Shown here: piece after piece, positions 26,464-35,814 of the stretch | Numbering within the stretch: position 1 is the first letter of the stretch | Layout of the letters: each line of letters opens with the position of its first letter | Assembly (NCBI GenBank): GCA_028871475.1 | Contig: JAGWMZ010000015.1 | Coordinates: forward strand, 28,811 to 92,810 | Direction of reading: 5' to 3' | Origin: Sphingomonadales bacterium | Lineage (GTDB): Bacteria > Pseudomonadota > Alphaproteobacteria > Sphingomonadales > Sphingomonadaceae | DNA length: 64,000 bases | Position numbers and translations under genes: made by a program | Notes under the pieces: model-generated | What the model was told of the DNA's origin: nothing | Databases searched by the model: none | The model's input: only the letters and a program-made list of their open reading frames with translations

Positions 26464-28683
26464 ATGCTGCCGGCATCGCAAGATTTTAACCGAAGGCGCG
26501 CGCGGATCATTCGCGCGGTGCTGGCCGTGTCCAGTGTCACGCTGCTGCTGCTGGCGGTGATCGGGATTCGTCTTGTCGACGGCATTGATGAACAAACCAG
26601 AATTCACGAGCAGGCAATGGTCGCGCGCGGGCTCGACCTGCGGATGAATGAGCTGGAACAGGCCATCACCCCGCAGGTCGACTGGGACGATGCCGTGACC
26701 CATATGGGCGGCCGCCTCGATGGCGCCTGGGCCGATGCCTATTTCGGCGGTTTCATGCATACACAGGTGGGCGCCACGCGCGCCTTCGTGGTGAACGGGC
26801 AAGGCCTGCCCGTTTACGCCGCGCGGAACGGCAGACCCTTCGCCGGATCGCCCGCGCGGGGCATGGCGCCCTTCGCCCCGGCGGTCGAGCAGATGGTCGC
26901 GGATCTGCGCCGCCGCGAGACCCCCGCGGCACGCAGCGTGCCCGCCAACGGGTCGGCCCTGGCCCGCGCGGTGCACACCACTTCTCTGGCTCGCGCGGAG
27001 GGAGGGATATGGATGCTGAGCGGCCATCTCATCCAGCCCGACAGCGACAAGGTGATCCCGGTGCCCGGGCCGCTGTCCGTGGCGCTGGTGGCGGTGCCTC
27101 TCGACAAGGACGTGCTCACCCGCTTTGGCCAGCGCTATCGCATCGGCGATCTGGCCATCGCCTTCGCCCCCCCAAGCGACAGCCGCATGGCGAGGATCGA
27201 GCTGCACGCGTCCGATGGGCAGGCGCTGGCATGGATGGCATGGACGCCGCGCCGCCCGGGCGCCGAGCTGATGCGCGCGATCACCCTGCCCATGGCGCTG
27301 CTGCTTTTCGCCTTTGCCACCGGGGCGGTGATCTTCCTGCGCGAAGCCTCGAAGATCACCCGTGAACTCATCGCCAGCGAAGCGCGCGCGCGCCATGTCG
27401 CCAGCCATGACCAGCTGACCGGCCTGCCCAACCGGGCGCTGATGTTCGACCGGCTGCGCACCGTGCTAGCCATGGCGCGACGACGGCGCGGCGGCATGAT
27501 GGGCAGCGACAGTCCCGTGCTGGCCATCCACTGCCTCGACCTCGACCGGTTCAAGGGGGTGAACGACACGCTGGGCCACCACGCCGGCGACGAGCTGATT
27601 CAGCAAGTGGCGCAAATGCTGATCGGCCTGTGCCGCGAGTCGGACACGGTGGCACGACTGGGCGGCGATGAATTCGTCATCCTGCAGCCCGGCGCCACGC
27701 CCACGGCCGCTTCGCATCTGGCACAGCGGGTGGTGGCCCAACTGACCCGCCCCTTTGCGCTGACCTTCGGCACGGTGGAAATCGGCTGTTCGATCGGGGT
27801 GACCATCGTTTCGGACGCCAGCATCGATGCCTCTGAAGCCTTGCGACAGGCGGATCTGGCGCTCTATGCCTCGAAAGAGGGCGGGCGCGGTTGCACCACC
27901 TTCTTCGAACCGGAAATGCATGCCGCCCTGCGCCTGCGCCGCTCGCTCGAAACCGATTTGCGCCGGGCGCTGTCCTTTGGCGATTTGACCATGGTCTATC
28001 AGGTGCAGGTCGATGATCGCGGTCGGCTGCGCGGCGTCGAGGCACTGGCCCGCTGGACCCATTCCGAGCGGGGGGTGATCATGCCCGGCGTCTTCGTGCC
28101 GCTGGCCGAGGAAAGCGGACTGATCCATGAGCTGGGCGATTATATCCTGACACGGGTCTTTGCCGAAACGCGCCACTGGCACGGGCTGAGCGTGGCAATC
28201 AACATTTCCGCGCTGCAACTGCGCTCGCCCGCTTTCATGACCACCATGCGCCAGATGATCGAGCGCCATGCCATCGATCCAGAGCGCTATGATCTGGAGA
28301 TCACCGAAACGGCGCTGCTGGGTGAGGATGGGGTGACACGCGACAATCTGGTCGCGCTGGCCGAGGCAGGCTTTACCATCACGCTCGACGATTTCGGCAC
28401 GGGCTATTCGAGCCTGGCCAATCTGCGCCGCTTTGCCGTGGACAAGATCAAGATCGACCGCAGCTTTGTGCAGAACATCGACACCGACCAGGAAGCCGAG
28501 GCGCTGGTCGAGGCGATCGTGCGGCTGGGGCTGGCCATGAAGCTGGAGATCGTGGCCGAGGGGGTGGAAACCGAAGCGCAGCGCCAGCGGCTGATCCAGT
28601 GCGGCTGTCATCAGTTCCAGGGCTATCTGCTGGGGCGGCCGGTGCCCGCCGGCGAGCTGGAAAGGGCGATCCTGCTCAGTTGA
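26464..28683 (+). CDS. CHASE4-GGDEF-EAL cyclic di-GMP signalling protein
   Basis: 739 residues. One helix (residues 14-36), then a periplasmic CHASE4-like sensor of about 220 residues (ITPQVDWDDAVTHMGG is the typical W-D-D motif), a second helix near 275-295, a GGDEF domain with intact LGGDEFVIL near residue 400, and an EAL domain with VEALARW near 525, ETALLGE, DDFGTGYSSL and KIDRSF. Both active sites look complete, so it could make and break cyclic di-GMP. GGGGAGG precedes ATG 26464; an ATG at 26425 is the alternative. It has no obvious partner gene. Confidence 0.92.
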   Translation: MLPASQDFNRRRARIIRAVLAVSSVTLLLLAVIGIRLVDGIDEQTRIHEQAMVARGLDLRMNELEQAITPQVDWDDAVTHMGGRLDGAWADAYFGGFMHTQVGATRAFVVNGQGLPVYAARNGRPFAGSPARGMAPFAPAVEQMVADLRRRETPAARSVPANGSALARAVHTTSLARAEGGIWMLSGHLIQPDSDKVIPVPGPLSVALVAVPLDKDVLTRFGQRYRIGDLAIAFAPPSDSRMARIELHASDGQALAWMAWTPRRPGAELMRAITLPMALLLFAFATGAVIFLREASKITRELIASEARARHVASHDQLTGLPNRALMFDRLRTVLAMARRRRGGMMGSDSPVLAIHCLDLDRFKGVNDTLGHHAGDELIQQVAQMLIGLCRESDTVARLGGDEFVILQPGATPTAASHLAQRVVAQLTRPFALTFGTVEIGCSIGVTIVSDASIDASEALRQADLALYASKEGGRGCTTFFEPEMHAALRLRRSLETDLRRALSFGDLTMVYQVQVDDRGRLRGVEALARWTHSERGVIMPGVFVPLAEESGLIHELGDYILTRVFAETRHWHGLSVAINISALQLRSPAFMTTMRQMIERHAIDPERYDLEITETALLGEDGVTRDNLVALAEAGFTITLDDFGTGYSSLANLRRFAVDKIKIDRSFVQNIDTDQEAEALVEAIVRLGLAMKLEIVAEGVETEAQRQRLIQCGCHQFQGYLLGRPVPAGELERAILLS

Positions 28684-28769
28684 GGCGGGGCGAGGAAAGG
28701 GCAGAGGCAACGCGGCGCGACCGCACCGCGCTGGGAAACGCGGCGCGGCCTTCGCAAGGAGCGATGGTG

Positions 28770-29354
28770 TCAGGCCGGCGCGCGTTCAGCCAGAAGCTTG
28801 CGCGCGGTGTCGACCATGATCAGCCAGCCGCCCGCCAGGATGCAGAGATCCTTGATGACAAGGCGCCCCGCCCCCGAAAGATAGGGGAAACCGTGCTGCG
28901 CATCGCCCAGCGCCGGCACCCATGCCTCCGGTGTGGTGACCAGAAAGGACAGGGTGACGAAAGGCGTCAGGAAAGCCAGCACCGCCCCCACAAGGCCCAG
29001 CCGCCGCGACAACAGGCCCGACAGGGTGAGGGCGCCGATGATCAGCTCGACCGTGCCCAGCCCTTTGGAAAAGCCGTAGGTGTTATTCGCGATTTGCCAG
29101 GCCCGCTGCGCCGGCACCAGAACGCCTTCCTTGGTGAGATGCGCGGCGTAATCAGCCGGATGCTCATAAAAGAAGCGCATGAAAGGGCTGTTGGCGACAA
29201 AAACCGTGATGCTGTCGGCTTCATAAGGCTGGAATTTGAGCCAGCCGATCCAGAGGAACACGATGGCGATGGCGACTTTCATCGCCGCTATGCCGATCTC
29301 GGTCGAGCGCGGGGCGGCCAGAAGGCGCAGCCCCGAGGCGAAGGGTTTGCTCAT
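28770..29354 (-). CDS. DUF417 (YkgB-family) inner membrane protein
   Basis: 194 residues with four to five helices. IGIAAMKVAIAIVFLWIGWL, KFQPYEADSITVFVANSPFM and GFPYLSGAGRLVIKD are the conserved DUF417 motifs. Members are often induced by hypochlorite or other reactive chlorine/oxidative agents and sit beside antioxidant genes. Here the AhpD-like gene lies 11 bases upstream on the same strand and an AraC regulator is divergent, which fits such a stress set. Confidence 0.88.
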   Translation of the reverse strand: MSKPFASGLRLLAAPRSTEIGIAAMKVAIAIVFLWIGWLKFQPYEADSITVFVANSPFMRFFYEHPADYAAHLTKEGVLVPAQRAWQIANNTYGFSKGLGTVELIIGALTLSGLLSRRLGLVGAVLAFLTPFVTLSFLVTTPEAWVPALGDAQHGFPYLSGAGRLVIKDLCILAGGWLIMVDTARKLLAERAPA

Positions 29355-29365
29355 GGACCGTCTCC

Positions 29366-29710
29366 TCACTCGCCCGCGGCGTCGAAGGCATCGAGCGTGC
29401 GTGTTGTATAGACCAGCGCGGCCCCCGCATTGACCGAGATCGCGATGCCCAGCGCCTCGGCCAGCTCTTCCCTGGTGGCCCCGGCCTTTTGCGCCTCGGC
29501 GGTGTGCACGGCGATACAGCCATCGCAGCGCAGGGTGACAGCCACCGCCAGCGCGATCAGCTCGCGGGTTCTGGCATCGAACTGCCCGGTGCGGGCGCTG
29601 GCCTGGCTGAGCTGGACATAGCCCTTGACCGTCTCCGGGCTCAGCTTGCCCATGGCGCCGACGCCCGAAGCGACCTGTCCGCGATACGTGTTCCAATCCA
29701 TCATATGCAT
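29366..29710 (-). CDS. Carboxymuconolactone decarboxylase/AhpD-like protein
   Basis: 114 residues. ELIALAVAVTLRCDGCIAVH contains the CxxC-x3-H redox motif of AhpD-like proteins, followed by TREELAEALGIAISVNAGAA. Such proteins reduce peroxiredoxins or other partners via the cysteine pair. AGAAGGAG sits seven bases before the ATG. It is the first gene of a pair with the DUF417 protein. Confidence 0.9.
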   Translation of the reverse strand: MHMMDWNTYRGQVASGVGAMGKLSPETVKGYVQLSQASARTGQFDARTRELIALAVAVTLRCDGCIAVHTAEAQKAGATREELAEALGIAISVNAGAALVYTTRTLDAFDAAGE

Positions 29711-29815
29711 TGTTCATCTCCTTCTGTGAGGAGGAAGATGGCCCCATATGTGACGGATGTTGATGCCCGCGCGGCTCTGCTGCATGACCGGGCGGATCAA
29801 AATCGAGGGACCGCC

Positions 29816-30754
29816 GTGGACCGCCACCAAGACACGCTCTCCATTCTGGGGCCGCTGCTGCGGGTCACGCCCGAGCTTCAGGACTTTTGCCGCTTTGGCG
29901 GCGCCTGGCGCGCATCACATGACCCGGCGGAGCGCGGCTGGGCAGCGTTTCACGTGGTGATCAACGGACACTGCCTTGTCGAGCGCAACGGCCAGCCTCC
30001 CGTCGCGCTGGAGGCGGGGGATGTGCTGCTGCTGCCACAGGGCGATGGTCATGTCGTCTATAGCGGAGACACCGCGCCCCCGCGCGACATGCTGCGCACC
30101 GATCGCGACTATATCCGCGTGAAGCAGACCCAGGGGGCAGACATCGACACCCAGCTTCTTTGCGGGCGGCTGCACCTTGAAAGCGCCAGCGAGAACCTTG
30201 TGCTCAAGACGCTTCCGCCGGCCATCGTGCTCAAACTGGGCGGGGATGCCACATGCGGCCAACTCGTCGCCATCATCGGTCGTGAACTGGCCGGCGACAG
30301 GCCCGGCGCCGACTTGATTGTGCGCGATCTGGCCAGCGCGCTCTTCGTCATGCTGCTGCGCGCCTATTTCGAAACCGATGCCCCGGCGGCAGGCTTGCTG
30401 GCCCTGCTGGGCTCGCGCGAGACCGGCGGCGCCGCCGCCGCCATGATGCGCGAGCCGGCGCGCGACTGGAGCCTCGACGCGCTGGCATCGGCGTCGGCCA
30501 TTTCCCGCGCGACGCTGGTGCGCAAGTTTCGCAAGATCTGCGGCATGCCGCCTCTTACCTTCCTCACCGAAATCCGGCTGGGCCTGGCACGCAACAGAAT
30601 GGTGCAGACCACCGCCTCGCTGGCGCAGATCGCCGAGGATGTCGGCTATCATTCCGAGGCAGCCCTGAGCCGCGCGCTCCAGCGCCGCTTTGCCGTTCGA
30701 CCGGGCGCGTTGCGCCGGGGCGCGGACCCGGCACTGACCTTGCAGAAGCTGTGA
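29816..30754 (+). CDS. AraC-family transcriptional regulator with cupin_6 N-terminal domain
   Basis: 312 residues from a GTG at 29816 preceded by GAGGGA with five bases spacing. The N-terminal cupin contains FHVVINGHCLVERNGQPP and AGDVLLLPQGDGHVVY; the C-terminal double helix-turn-helix has SRATLVRKFRKICGMPPLTF and EDVGYHSEAALSRALQRRF. Known members regulate neighbouring oxidative or reactive chlorine stress genes, matching the divergent AhpD-like/DUF417 pair. An ATG at 29738 is possible but would leave only 27 bases between the divergent starts. Confidence 0.88.
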   Translation: MDRHQDTLSILGPLLRVTPELQDFCRFGGAWRASHDPAERGWAAFHVVINGHCLVERNGQPPVALEAGDVLLLPQGDGHVVYSGDTAPPRDMLRTDRDYIRVKQTQGADIDTQLLCGRLHLESASENLVLKTLPPAIVLKLGGDATCGQLVAIIGRELAGDRPGADLIVRDLASALFVMLLRAYFETDAPAAGLLALLGSRETGGAAAAMMREPARDWSLDALASASAISRATLVRKFRKICGMPPLTFLTEIRLGLARNRMVQTTASLAQIAEDVGYHSEAALSRALQRRFAVRPGALRRGADPALTLQKL

Positions 30755-31535
30755 ACCGGGCCACGAGTGCCATGCGCGTCATCATCGTCGCGCTCGACAC
30801 CATAGGTCGCGGCAAAGGGGGAACGCGCAGTTTGTTGCGCAGCGCAACATGGCGCGGCTTGTCCATTGAGAGAGGGGCAAGCCGGAATGGACATGCTGCG
30901 CATCATTCGACCGATGTCTCGACGGCATGGACCGACCGCTGCCGAACCGCCGCAACACGCCAGCCCCGGTAACATCGCTTGATGGCGATTCGCGCGAATC
31001 CCGCAGTCTCTGCCGAGCCGCAAGTCATGGAATGATTGTCATGGGAAATGGCGCACCCGTCTTGAAAGTGATGGGTACTCAAATCATTGGGAAATTTTTC
31101 ATGATCGGCACTGATTTCGGGTTGCTCATACCAACGCAGGCATCGTGATGAAGCGTCTAGAGTTGGTTGCGGGGGCCCGCACCGGACGATGTCACATATC
31201 GCCATTGATTAAGATATGATCGCCTCATCTCGATCACGGCCGCATACCTACCTATATGTGGCAACATCCGCTGAAGAGCTGACCTTCGCGGGTCTAAGCG
31301 CCTTCCCTAAAAGCTGCCGGTGGTTCACATCGCCAGCAGCGGTTCTGATAGACCGGCCTTGGGACATTGCCGTCCTTCAAGTTCTCCGTCCCGAACGGCC
31401 GCTCCCGCCGGGAGCGGTCATTCCTGATCGCGTCAGTGGATGCCGATGTACGCGAACAATTGGTAGAAAGCGGACATTCGCGGGATCGCATGATCGAGGT
31501 CCGCTAGGGTCAAAAGCGAACTGGTGCCAAACGTA
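30755..31535. other. Long gap without recognisable gene
   Basis: About 780 bases with only short frames of unconvincing composition on both strands. It contains a 9-bp hairpin (CCGCTCCCG-C-CGGGAGCGG, 31399-31417) followed by TCATTCC, and the strip 31458-31550 (AAGCGGACATTC and nearby) looks like a degraded repeat common in sphingomonad intergenic DNA. The sequence is less GC-rich than the flanks in its middle part. It marks the change from ordinary chromosome to the accessory block. Confidence 0.5.
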
Positions 31536-31934
31536 TCAGACAGGAAAATGAATTCCGCACAATTTGTTACCGTCGGGGTCACGAAAATAGGCCAGTTCGA
31601 TGGTGCCCATGGAAGCAGTTTCGCGCGGTCCGGGCGGAGCTTCGATCGAGGTCCCGCCAGCGGCAACGGCGGTATCGTGAAGCTGCTTCACCTGCTCGGG
31701 CGAGTTGCAGGAAAAGGCAACGGTGCTGCCGTTTGCGACGCTTGCCGGTTCGTCGTTGATCGGCTGGCTGACGATGAAGTTGGTCCCGTTGCCGTTATTG
31801 TAGATCAGACGTGTATGGCCGCTGTCGGCGATGTTCCTCGTCCCTTCCCCTGCACCCAAGGTGCCTAGCACCTTGTCGTAGAAGCGCTTGGACCGTTCAA
31901 TGTCGTTCGATCCGACCATGGTGTGAAAAAGCAC
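31536..31934 (-). CDS. VOC-superfamily (glyoxalase-like) protein
   Basis: 132 residues from a GTG at 31934 with AGGAGAG seven bases before it. MVGSNDIERSKRFYDKVLGT opens the VOC fold and ELAYFRDPDGNKLCGIHFP closes it; the conserved H and E-type metal positions are only partly visible. Substrate unknown. It ends directly against the decayed strip on the left. Confidence 0.8.
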   Translation of the reverse strand: MLFHTMVGSNDIERSKRFYDKVLGTLGAGEGTRNIADSGHTRLIYNNGNGTNFIVSQPINDEPASVANGSTVAFSCNSPEQVKQLHDTAVAAGGTSIEAPPGPRETASMGTIELAYFRDPDGNKLCGIHFPV

Positions 31935-32036
31935 GCATACTCTCCTGAAGGCTGATCGACCTCCGATCGCCATTAGCGGTCTCATCTAACAGACACATAA
32001 TCCGCGGTCACCTCCGAGCCCTCGGAATGTCCGCTA

Positions 32037-32207
32037 CTGGGCGAAGGTGACCTTGGCGAGCAGATCGCCAGCGAAGCGCAGGCTCTGGGCGCGGATCTTA
32101 TCGTGGCCGGTGCCTATCGTCATGGGGAGATCATCGAATGGCTCGCAGGCGGGACGACGCGGCATTTGCTGGCGGCAGCCAAATTGCCGCTGCTGCTGGC
32201 CCACTGA
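32037..32207 (+). pseudogene. Universal stress protein, C-terminal remnant
   Basis: In frame from about 32037 the DNA encodes LGEGDLGEQIASEAQALGAD, then LIVAGAYRHGEIIEWLAGG and TTRHLLAAAKLPLLLAH before the stop. This is the C-terminal half of a UspA domain with its G-2x-G-9x-G-type nucleotide loop region partly kept (AGAYRHGEIIEWLAGGTTR). No start codon or N-terminal half is present upstream; the preceding bases are unrelated. It is a truncated gene, with the phosphoglycerate mutase gene beginning four bases after its stop. Confidence 0.7.
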
Positions 32208-32210
32208 CCG

Positions 32211-32822
32211 ATGCGGTTGATCCTCGTTCGCCACGGTCAAAGCACCGCCAACGCCGCACGCACCTTCACCGGCGACGATGATGTGCCCCTGACCTGCAAA
32301 GGGCAATCAGAAGCCGAAGACACTGCCCGCCGTCTCCATGAGGCCGGAGTGGTTCCGACCCAGATCTTCTGCTCGCCACTCTCCCGCTGCATCCAGACCG
32401 CATCGATTATCGCGACAGGCCTTGGCCTGGATCACCTTACGCCGGTTCCACTCCCCGGACTGCGCGAGCGCGATTACGGCCAACTCACTGGCATGAACAA
32501 GGCCGATGCCGCGCAGCAGTTTGGTGCGGGACAGGTCCAGATTTGGCGCCGCTCTTATGCCATTGCGCCGCCGGGCGGCGAAAGCTTGCGCGATACCGCC
32601 GCCCGCGTCCTCGCAGCCTATGTCACCGACATTTTTCCCGCAGTTCTCAGCGACGGCCCCGTACTGGTCGTGGCGCATGGTAACAGCCTGCGGGCCCTGG
32701 TGATGACACTGGAGCACCTCGACGTAAGGCAGGTTGAAGATCTTGAGATCGCGACGGGACAAGCGCTCGTCTACACGCTCGATGCCGCCAGTCGCATCGT
32801 TGCACGCACCAGCCTCATCTAA
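32211..32822 (+). CDS. gpmA: Histidine phosphatase, 2,3-bisphosphoglycerate-dependent phosphoglycerate mutase type
   Basis: 203 residues. LILVRHGQSTANAARTFTGD contains the catalytic RHG, SPLSRCIQTA the second arginine, RERDYGQLTG the phosphoglycerate-mutase signature with acid/base Glu, and VVAHGNSLRALVMTLE the second histidine. It is shorter than classical GpmA (about 230-250), so a broader phosphatase role is possible. Pairing with enolase, the next enzyme of lower glycolysis, supports the mutase call. It starts right behind the Usp remnant. Confidence 0.8.
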   Translation: MRLILVRHGQSTANAARTFTGDDDVPLTCKGQSEAEDTARRLHEAGVVPTQIFCSPLSRCIQTASIIATGLGLDHLTPVPLPGLRERDYGQLTGMNKADAAQQFGAGQVQIWRRSYAIAPPGGESLRDTAARVLAAYVTDIFPAVLSDGPVLVVAHGNSLRALVMTLEHLDVRQVEDLEIATGQALVYTLDAASRIVARTSLI

Positions 32823-32832
32823 GGAATACCGC

Positions 32833-34136
32833 ATGCCGACCATCGCGATCTGTGCGCTCTTGAAATCCTCGATTCTCGCGGCCACCCGACCTTGCAGGTC
32901 ACCCTGCGCCTTGATGATGGAACCTCCTCGACCGCCTCCGTGCCATCAGGGGCATCGACCGGAGCCCATGAAGCGGTCGAACTGCGTGATGGCGATCCGG
33001 CGCGTTACGGCGGCCGGGGCGTGCGCAAGGCCATCAGCCATGTTGAGGGCGAGATTGCTGCAGCGCTGCGCGGGATGGCTGTTGATGACCAGGAGAGGAT
33101 CGACCAGATCATGATCGAGCTTGATGGCTCCAACAATAAGGCAAGGCTCGGCGCCAATGCCATCCTGGGCGTGTCGATGGCGACAGCCAGAGTGCGGGCC
33201 AAGATCATGGACCTGCCGCTCTACGCAAGCTTGGGTGATCGCGATGCCCGTCAGCTGCCCATGCCCTGCATGAATGTGCTCAATGGCGGCAAGCATGCCG
33301 ACAGCGGTCTCGACTTTCAGGAATTCATGATCGTGCCCGTCGGCGCGCCCAGCTTTGCCGAGGCGATGCGCTACGGATCTCAAACCTACGCCGCCTTGCG
33401 CAAGCTGCTGCATGACCGGAAGCTGGCAACCTCAGTGGGCGACGAGGGCGGCTTTGCCCCTGCCCTCCCCGACAATGAAGCCGCCTGCGAACTGATTGTC
33501 GAGGCCATCACCGCCGCCGGCTTCCGGCCGGGCGAGGATGTGGCGATCGCGCTCGATCCCGCAGCCTCCTCCTTTGGCAGCGATGGCAGCTACAATCTCG
33601 AGCGCTCAGGCAAAGGCCATCTGGGCCGCGCTGCCATGCTGGCGCTCTACGGGCGATGGATCGATGCCTACCCCATCGTCTCAATTGAGGATGGCTTTGC
33701 GGAGGACGATTGGCAGGGATTTCAAAGCCAGATGACGGCGCAGGGCGACCGCATCCAGATTGTGGGCGATGATCTGCTGGTCACCAACCCCCGCTTCATT
33801 GCCAGGGCCATCGAGCAGCGCGCCGTCAACGCCCTGCTGGTAAAGCTCAACCAGATCGGCACTGTTACCGAAGCGATCGCGGCAACGCGCTTGGCGCAGC
33901 AGGCAGGCTGGGCCGCCATGGTGTCGCATCGCTCCGGCGAAACCACCGATGATTTCATTGCCGATTTTGCTGTGGCTTTGAGCGCGGGGCAGATCAAATC
34001 CGGTGCGCCCTGCCGGGGTGAGCGCCTGGTCAAATACAACCGACTGATCGCAATCGAGCGAGAGCTTGGCGCTGCCGCCAGCTTTGACAATCCGTTTACC
34101 CGCAAAGTCCCAAAGCCAAGCAGTGCGTCAGCATGA
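32833..34136 (+). CDS. eno: Enolase, with a one-base frameshift near the 5' end
   Basis: The frame from 32847 on encodes an otherwise complete enolase: ALEILDSRGHPTLQVTLRLD, PSGASTGAHEAVELRDGD, GDEGGFAPALPDNE, SIEDGFAEDDWQGF, IVGDDLLVTNP, VKLNQIGTVTEAI and MVSHRSGETTDDFIADFAVA. The natural ATG at 32833 (MPTIA) is one base out of this frame and the enolase frame has no ATG, GTG or TTG between the gpm stop and a TTG at 32892. One missing base between 32843 and 32848 would restore MPTIADLCALEILDSRG. Either a real mutation or a sequence error. Second-copy enolase beside a mutase, possibly an accessory glycolytic pair. Confidence 0.85.
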
Positions 34137-34288
34137 ATATCTGCTTGGCCGATGACTTCGATTTCTCGAATGGGATAAGCTTCTGCCCCACTGAAGTACC
34201 CATAAATGCAGCGGACGAAGGCAAAATCATTGAATGCCGAATACCAGGATCCGTGCAGGATTCTCGGCTTGTGCGGGCGCGGCAACGA

Positions 34289-34678
34289 TCAGCTTACCCC
34301 GTTGCGGAATAACAAAGCGGTCCGTGCATCGCGCGGCATCGAGAGCTTGCCCAGTTCCCTTACGGCGTCAGGATTTGAAACGTCATAAATACCCATCGCA
34401 CCGTCACCGCCTGGAATGAACAGCCGATGATGTTGCAGATCGAAGGGCAGGTCGTCGGCGCGCGAAGGAACCCTGATGGTTTGGGTGATTGCTCCCGTCT
34501 TGGTGACGGCGAAGACGATTCGGTAATGCAGTTTCGGGTCAGGACGTTCCTGTGCGCCGGCCATATCGACGATTTTGCCGAAGTCTGGCACGGGCAAGGG
34601 CGCCGTGTCCGCAGCGCAGGCTGTTCCAGCCATGGTTATAACTCCCATCATAGCGAGGAAAGAGCGGAAAGGTTTCAT
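34289..34678 (-). pseudogene. Chimeric remnant: exported DsrE-like N-terminus joined to a beta-propeller fragment
   Basis: 129 residues with a signal peptide (FLAMMGVITMAGTACAADT). Residues about 25-58 (FGKIVDMAGAQERPDPKLHY then RIVFAVTKTG) follow the pattern of the DsrE-like protein at 55387 (GYGKIHYLPDAAYKP, YRIVFALTKG). From about residue 59 the text changes to IRVPSRADDLPFDLQHHRLF and IPGGDGAMGIYDV, a YVTN/YncE-type beta-propeller blade, which stops after one and a half blades. Neither domain is complete. I read it as a fusion left by a deletion; a genuine short exported protein is the alternative. Confidence 0.5.
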
Positions 34679-34682
34679 AGAC

Positions 34683-34805
34683 TTATCCTAAACCATGGAG
34701 CCACAAGCGCAGTGCTCCGGCCACAATGCCCAATGTCAGGACGCTGGCCAGCCAGATGCCCACCATCCACAGCAGACGCTTCCACAGCGGAGAGCCGGTG
34801 TCCAT
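34683..34805 (-). CDS. DUF2474 small subunit of the bd-type oxidase (CydX-like)
   Basis: 40 residues: SPLWKRLLWMVGIWLASVLT then LGIVAGALRLWLHGLG, a single helix with the W-x-RL-x-WM and LG-x-VA motifs of DUF2474 proteins. These tiny subunits follow cyanide-insensitive bd oxidase genes and stabilise the complex as CydX does. The ATG overlaps the cydB stop (ATGA). Confidence 0.85.
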   Translation of the reverse strand: MDTGSPLWKRLLWMVGIWLASVLTLGIVAGALRLWLHGLG

Positions 34806-35809
34806 CAGTGGTATCCATGGCTGCCGACCTTGCCTCGAAAGACCCAGTAGGCCCAGCCTGTGTAAAGCAGGATGCAGGGAATGATGACGACAGCCCCGAC
34901 CAGCATGAAAAGCTGGCTCTGGGGCGGTGCGGCAGCATCCCAGATGGTGATGCTGCGCGGTACGACATAGGGAAACATGCTGATGGCGAGGCCGATAAAG
35001 CCGAGCAGAAAGAGCCCAAGCGCGATCAGAAAGGGCATCCGCTGCTTGCCTTTGCGCAGGCTCCAGAAATAGGCGCCAGCAGAGATGATGACGAGCAGGG
35101 GGACCTGGGCCGTCAGCAGCACGCCGGGCATCGCAAACCACCTGCGCCAGTAATCATAGGCCAGGAACGGGGTGGCCGCACTCACCAGGCCCAGAGCGAC
35201 CAAGGTAGCGATGCCGAGCCAGAACGCAAGTTTGCGAGCATGATCGTGGGCTTCTCCTTCGGTCTTCCAGAGCAACCACGTGGCGCCAAGCAGCGCGTAG
35301 CCGATCGCGACGGAAATCCCGGTCAGAACCGTGAAGGGGCTTAGCCAATCGAGCCAGCCACCGGCATAGGCATCTGCCTTGACATGGATGCCTTGCAAGA
35401 TTGCACCCAGCGTTATGCCCTGCGCCACGGCGGCGACCAGCGAGCCGATGGAAAAGGCCCCGTCCCAGAAGGCGCGATGGCGCGGGTCTCGCCAGCGGAA
35501 CTCAAAGGCGACGCCGCGAAACACAAGACCCAACAGCATGGCGATCATCAGTGGATAGGTCGCCGGCAGAATAATCGCATAGGCCAGGGGAAAAGCCGCC
35601 AGCAGGCCGCCTCCACCCATGACCAGCCAGGTCTCATTGCCATCCCAGACCGGCGCGATCGAGTTCATCGCCTGGTCGCGTTCGTCACCCACCGCGAAGG
35701 AGGGAAACAGGATCCCGATACCAAGATCGAAGCCGTCCATCACGACATAGGCAAAGACGGCGAAGGCGATGATGCCGGCCCAAACCACGGTGAGATCAAT
35801 GTTTGCCAT
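34805..35809 (-). CDS. cioB: Cytochrome bd-type (cyanide-insensitive) quinol oxidase subunit II
   Basis: 334 residues with eight to nine helices. FAVFAYVVMDGFDLGIGILF and WDGNETWLVMGGGGLLAAFP are subunit II signatures, and WDPRH-like WRDPRHRAFWDGAF follows. Its length matches the CIO/AppB group. With subunit I it oxidises quinol and reduces oxygen to water in the inner membrane without proton pumping; bd enzymes tolerate sulfide and cyanide. It starts five bases after cydA and is followed by the DUF2474 gene in overlap. Confidence 0.93.
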   Translation of the reverse strand: MANIDLTVVWAGIIAFAVFAYVVMDGFDLGIGILFPSFAVGDERDQAMNSIAPVWDGNETWLVMGGGGLLAAFPLAYAIILPATYPLMIAMLLGLVFRGVAFEFRWRDPRHRAFWDGAFSIGSLVAAVAQGITLGAILQGIHVKADAYAGGWLDWLSPFTVLTGISVAIGYALLGATWLLWKTEGEAHDHARKLAFWLGIATLVALGLVSAATPFLAYDYWRRWFAMPGVLLTAQVPLLVIISAGAYFWSLRKGKQRMPFLIALGLFLLGFIGLAISMFPYVVPRSITIWDAAAPPQSQLFMLVGAVVIIPCILLYTGWAYWVFRGKVGSHGYH

Positions 35810-35814
35810 CCGCT

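Noticed and set aside
29738..29815. ATG upstream extension of the AraC regulator
   Set aside because: The purine-rich stretch before it also lies just upstream of the divergent gene, and it would leave only 27 bases for two promoters; GTG 29816 has a good ribosome site.
30755..31535. Possible insertion sequence in the long gap
   Set aside because: No transposase frame and no terminal inverted repeats seen.
31216..31551. 111-codon plus-strand frame
   Set aside because: No domain; the last third reads a degraded intergenic repeat.
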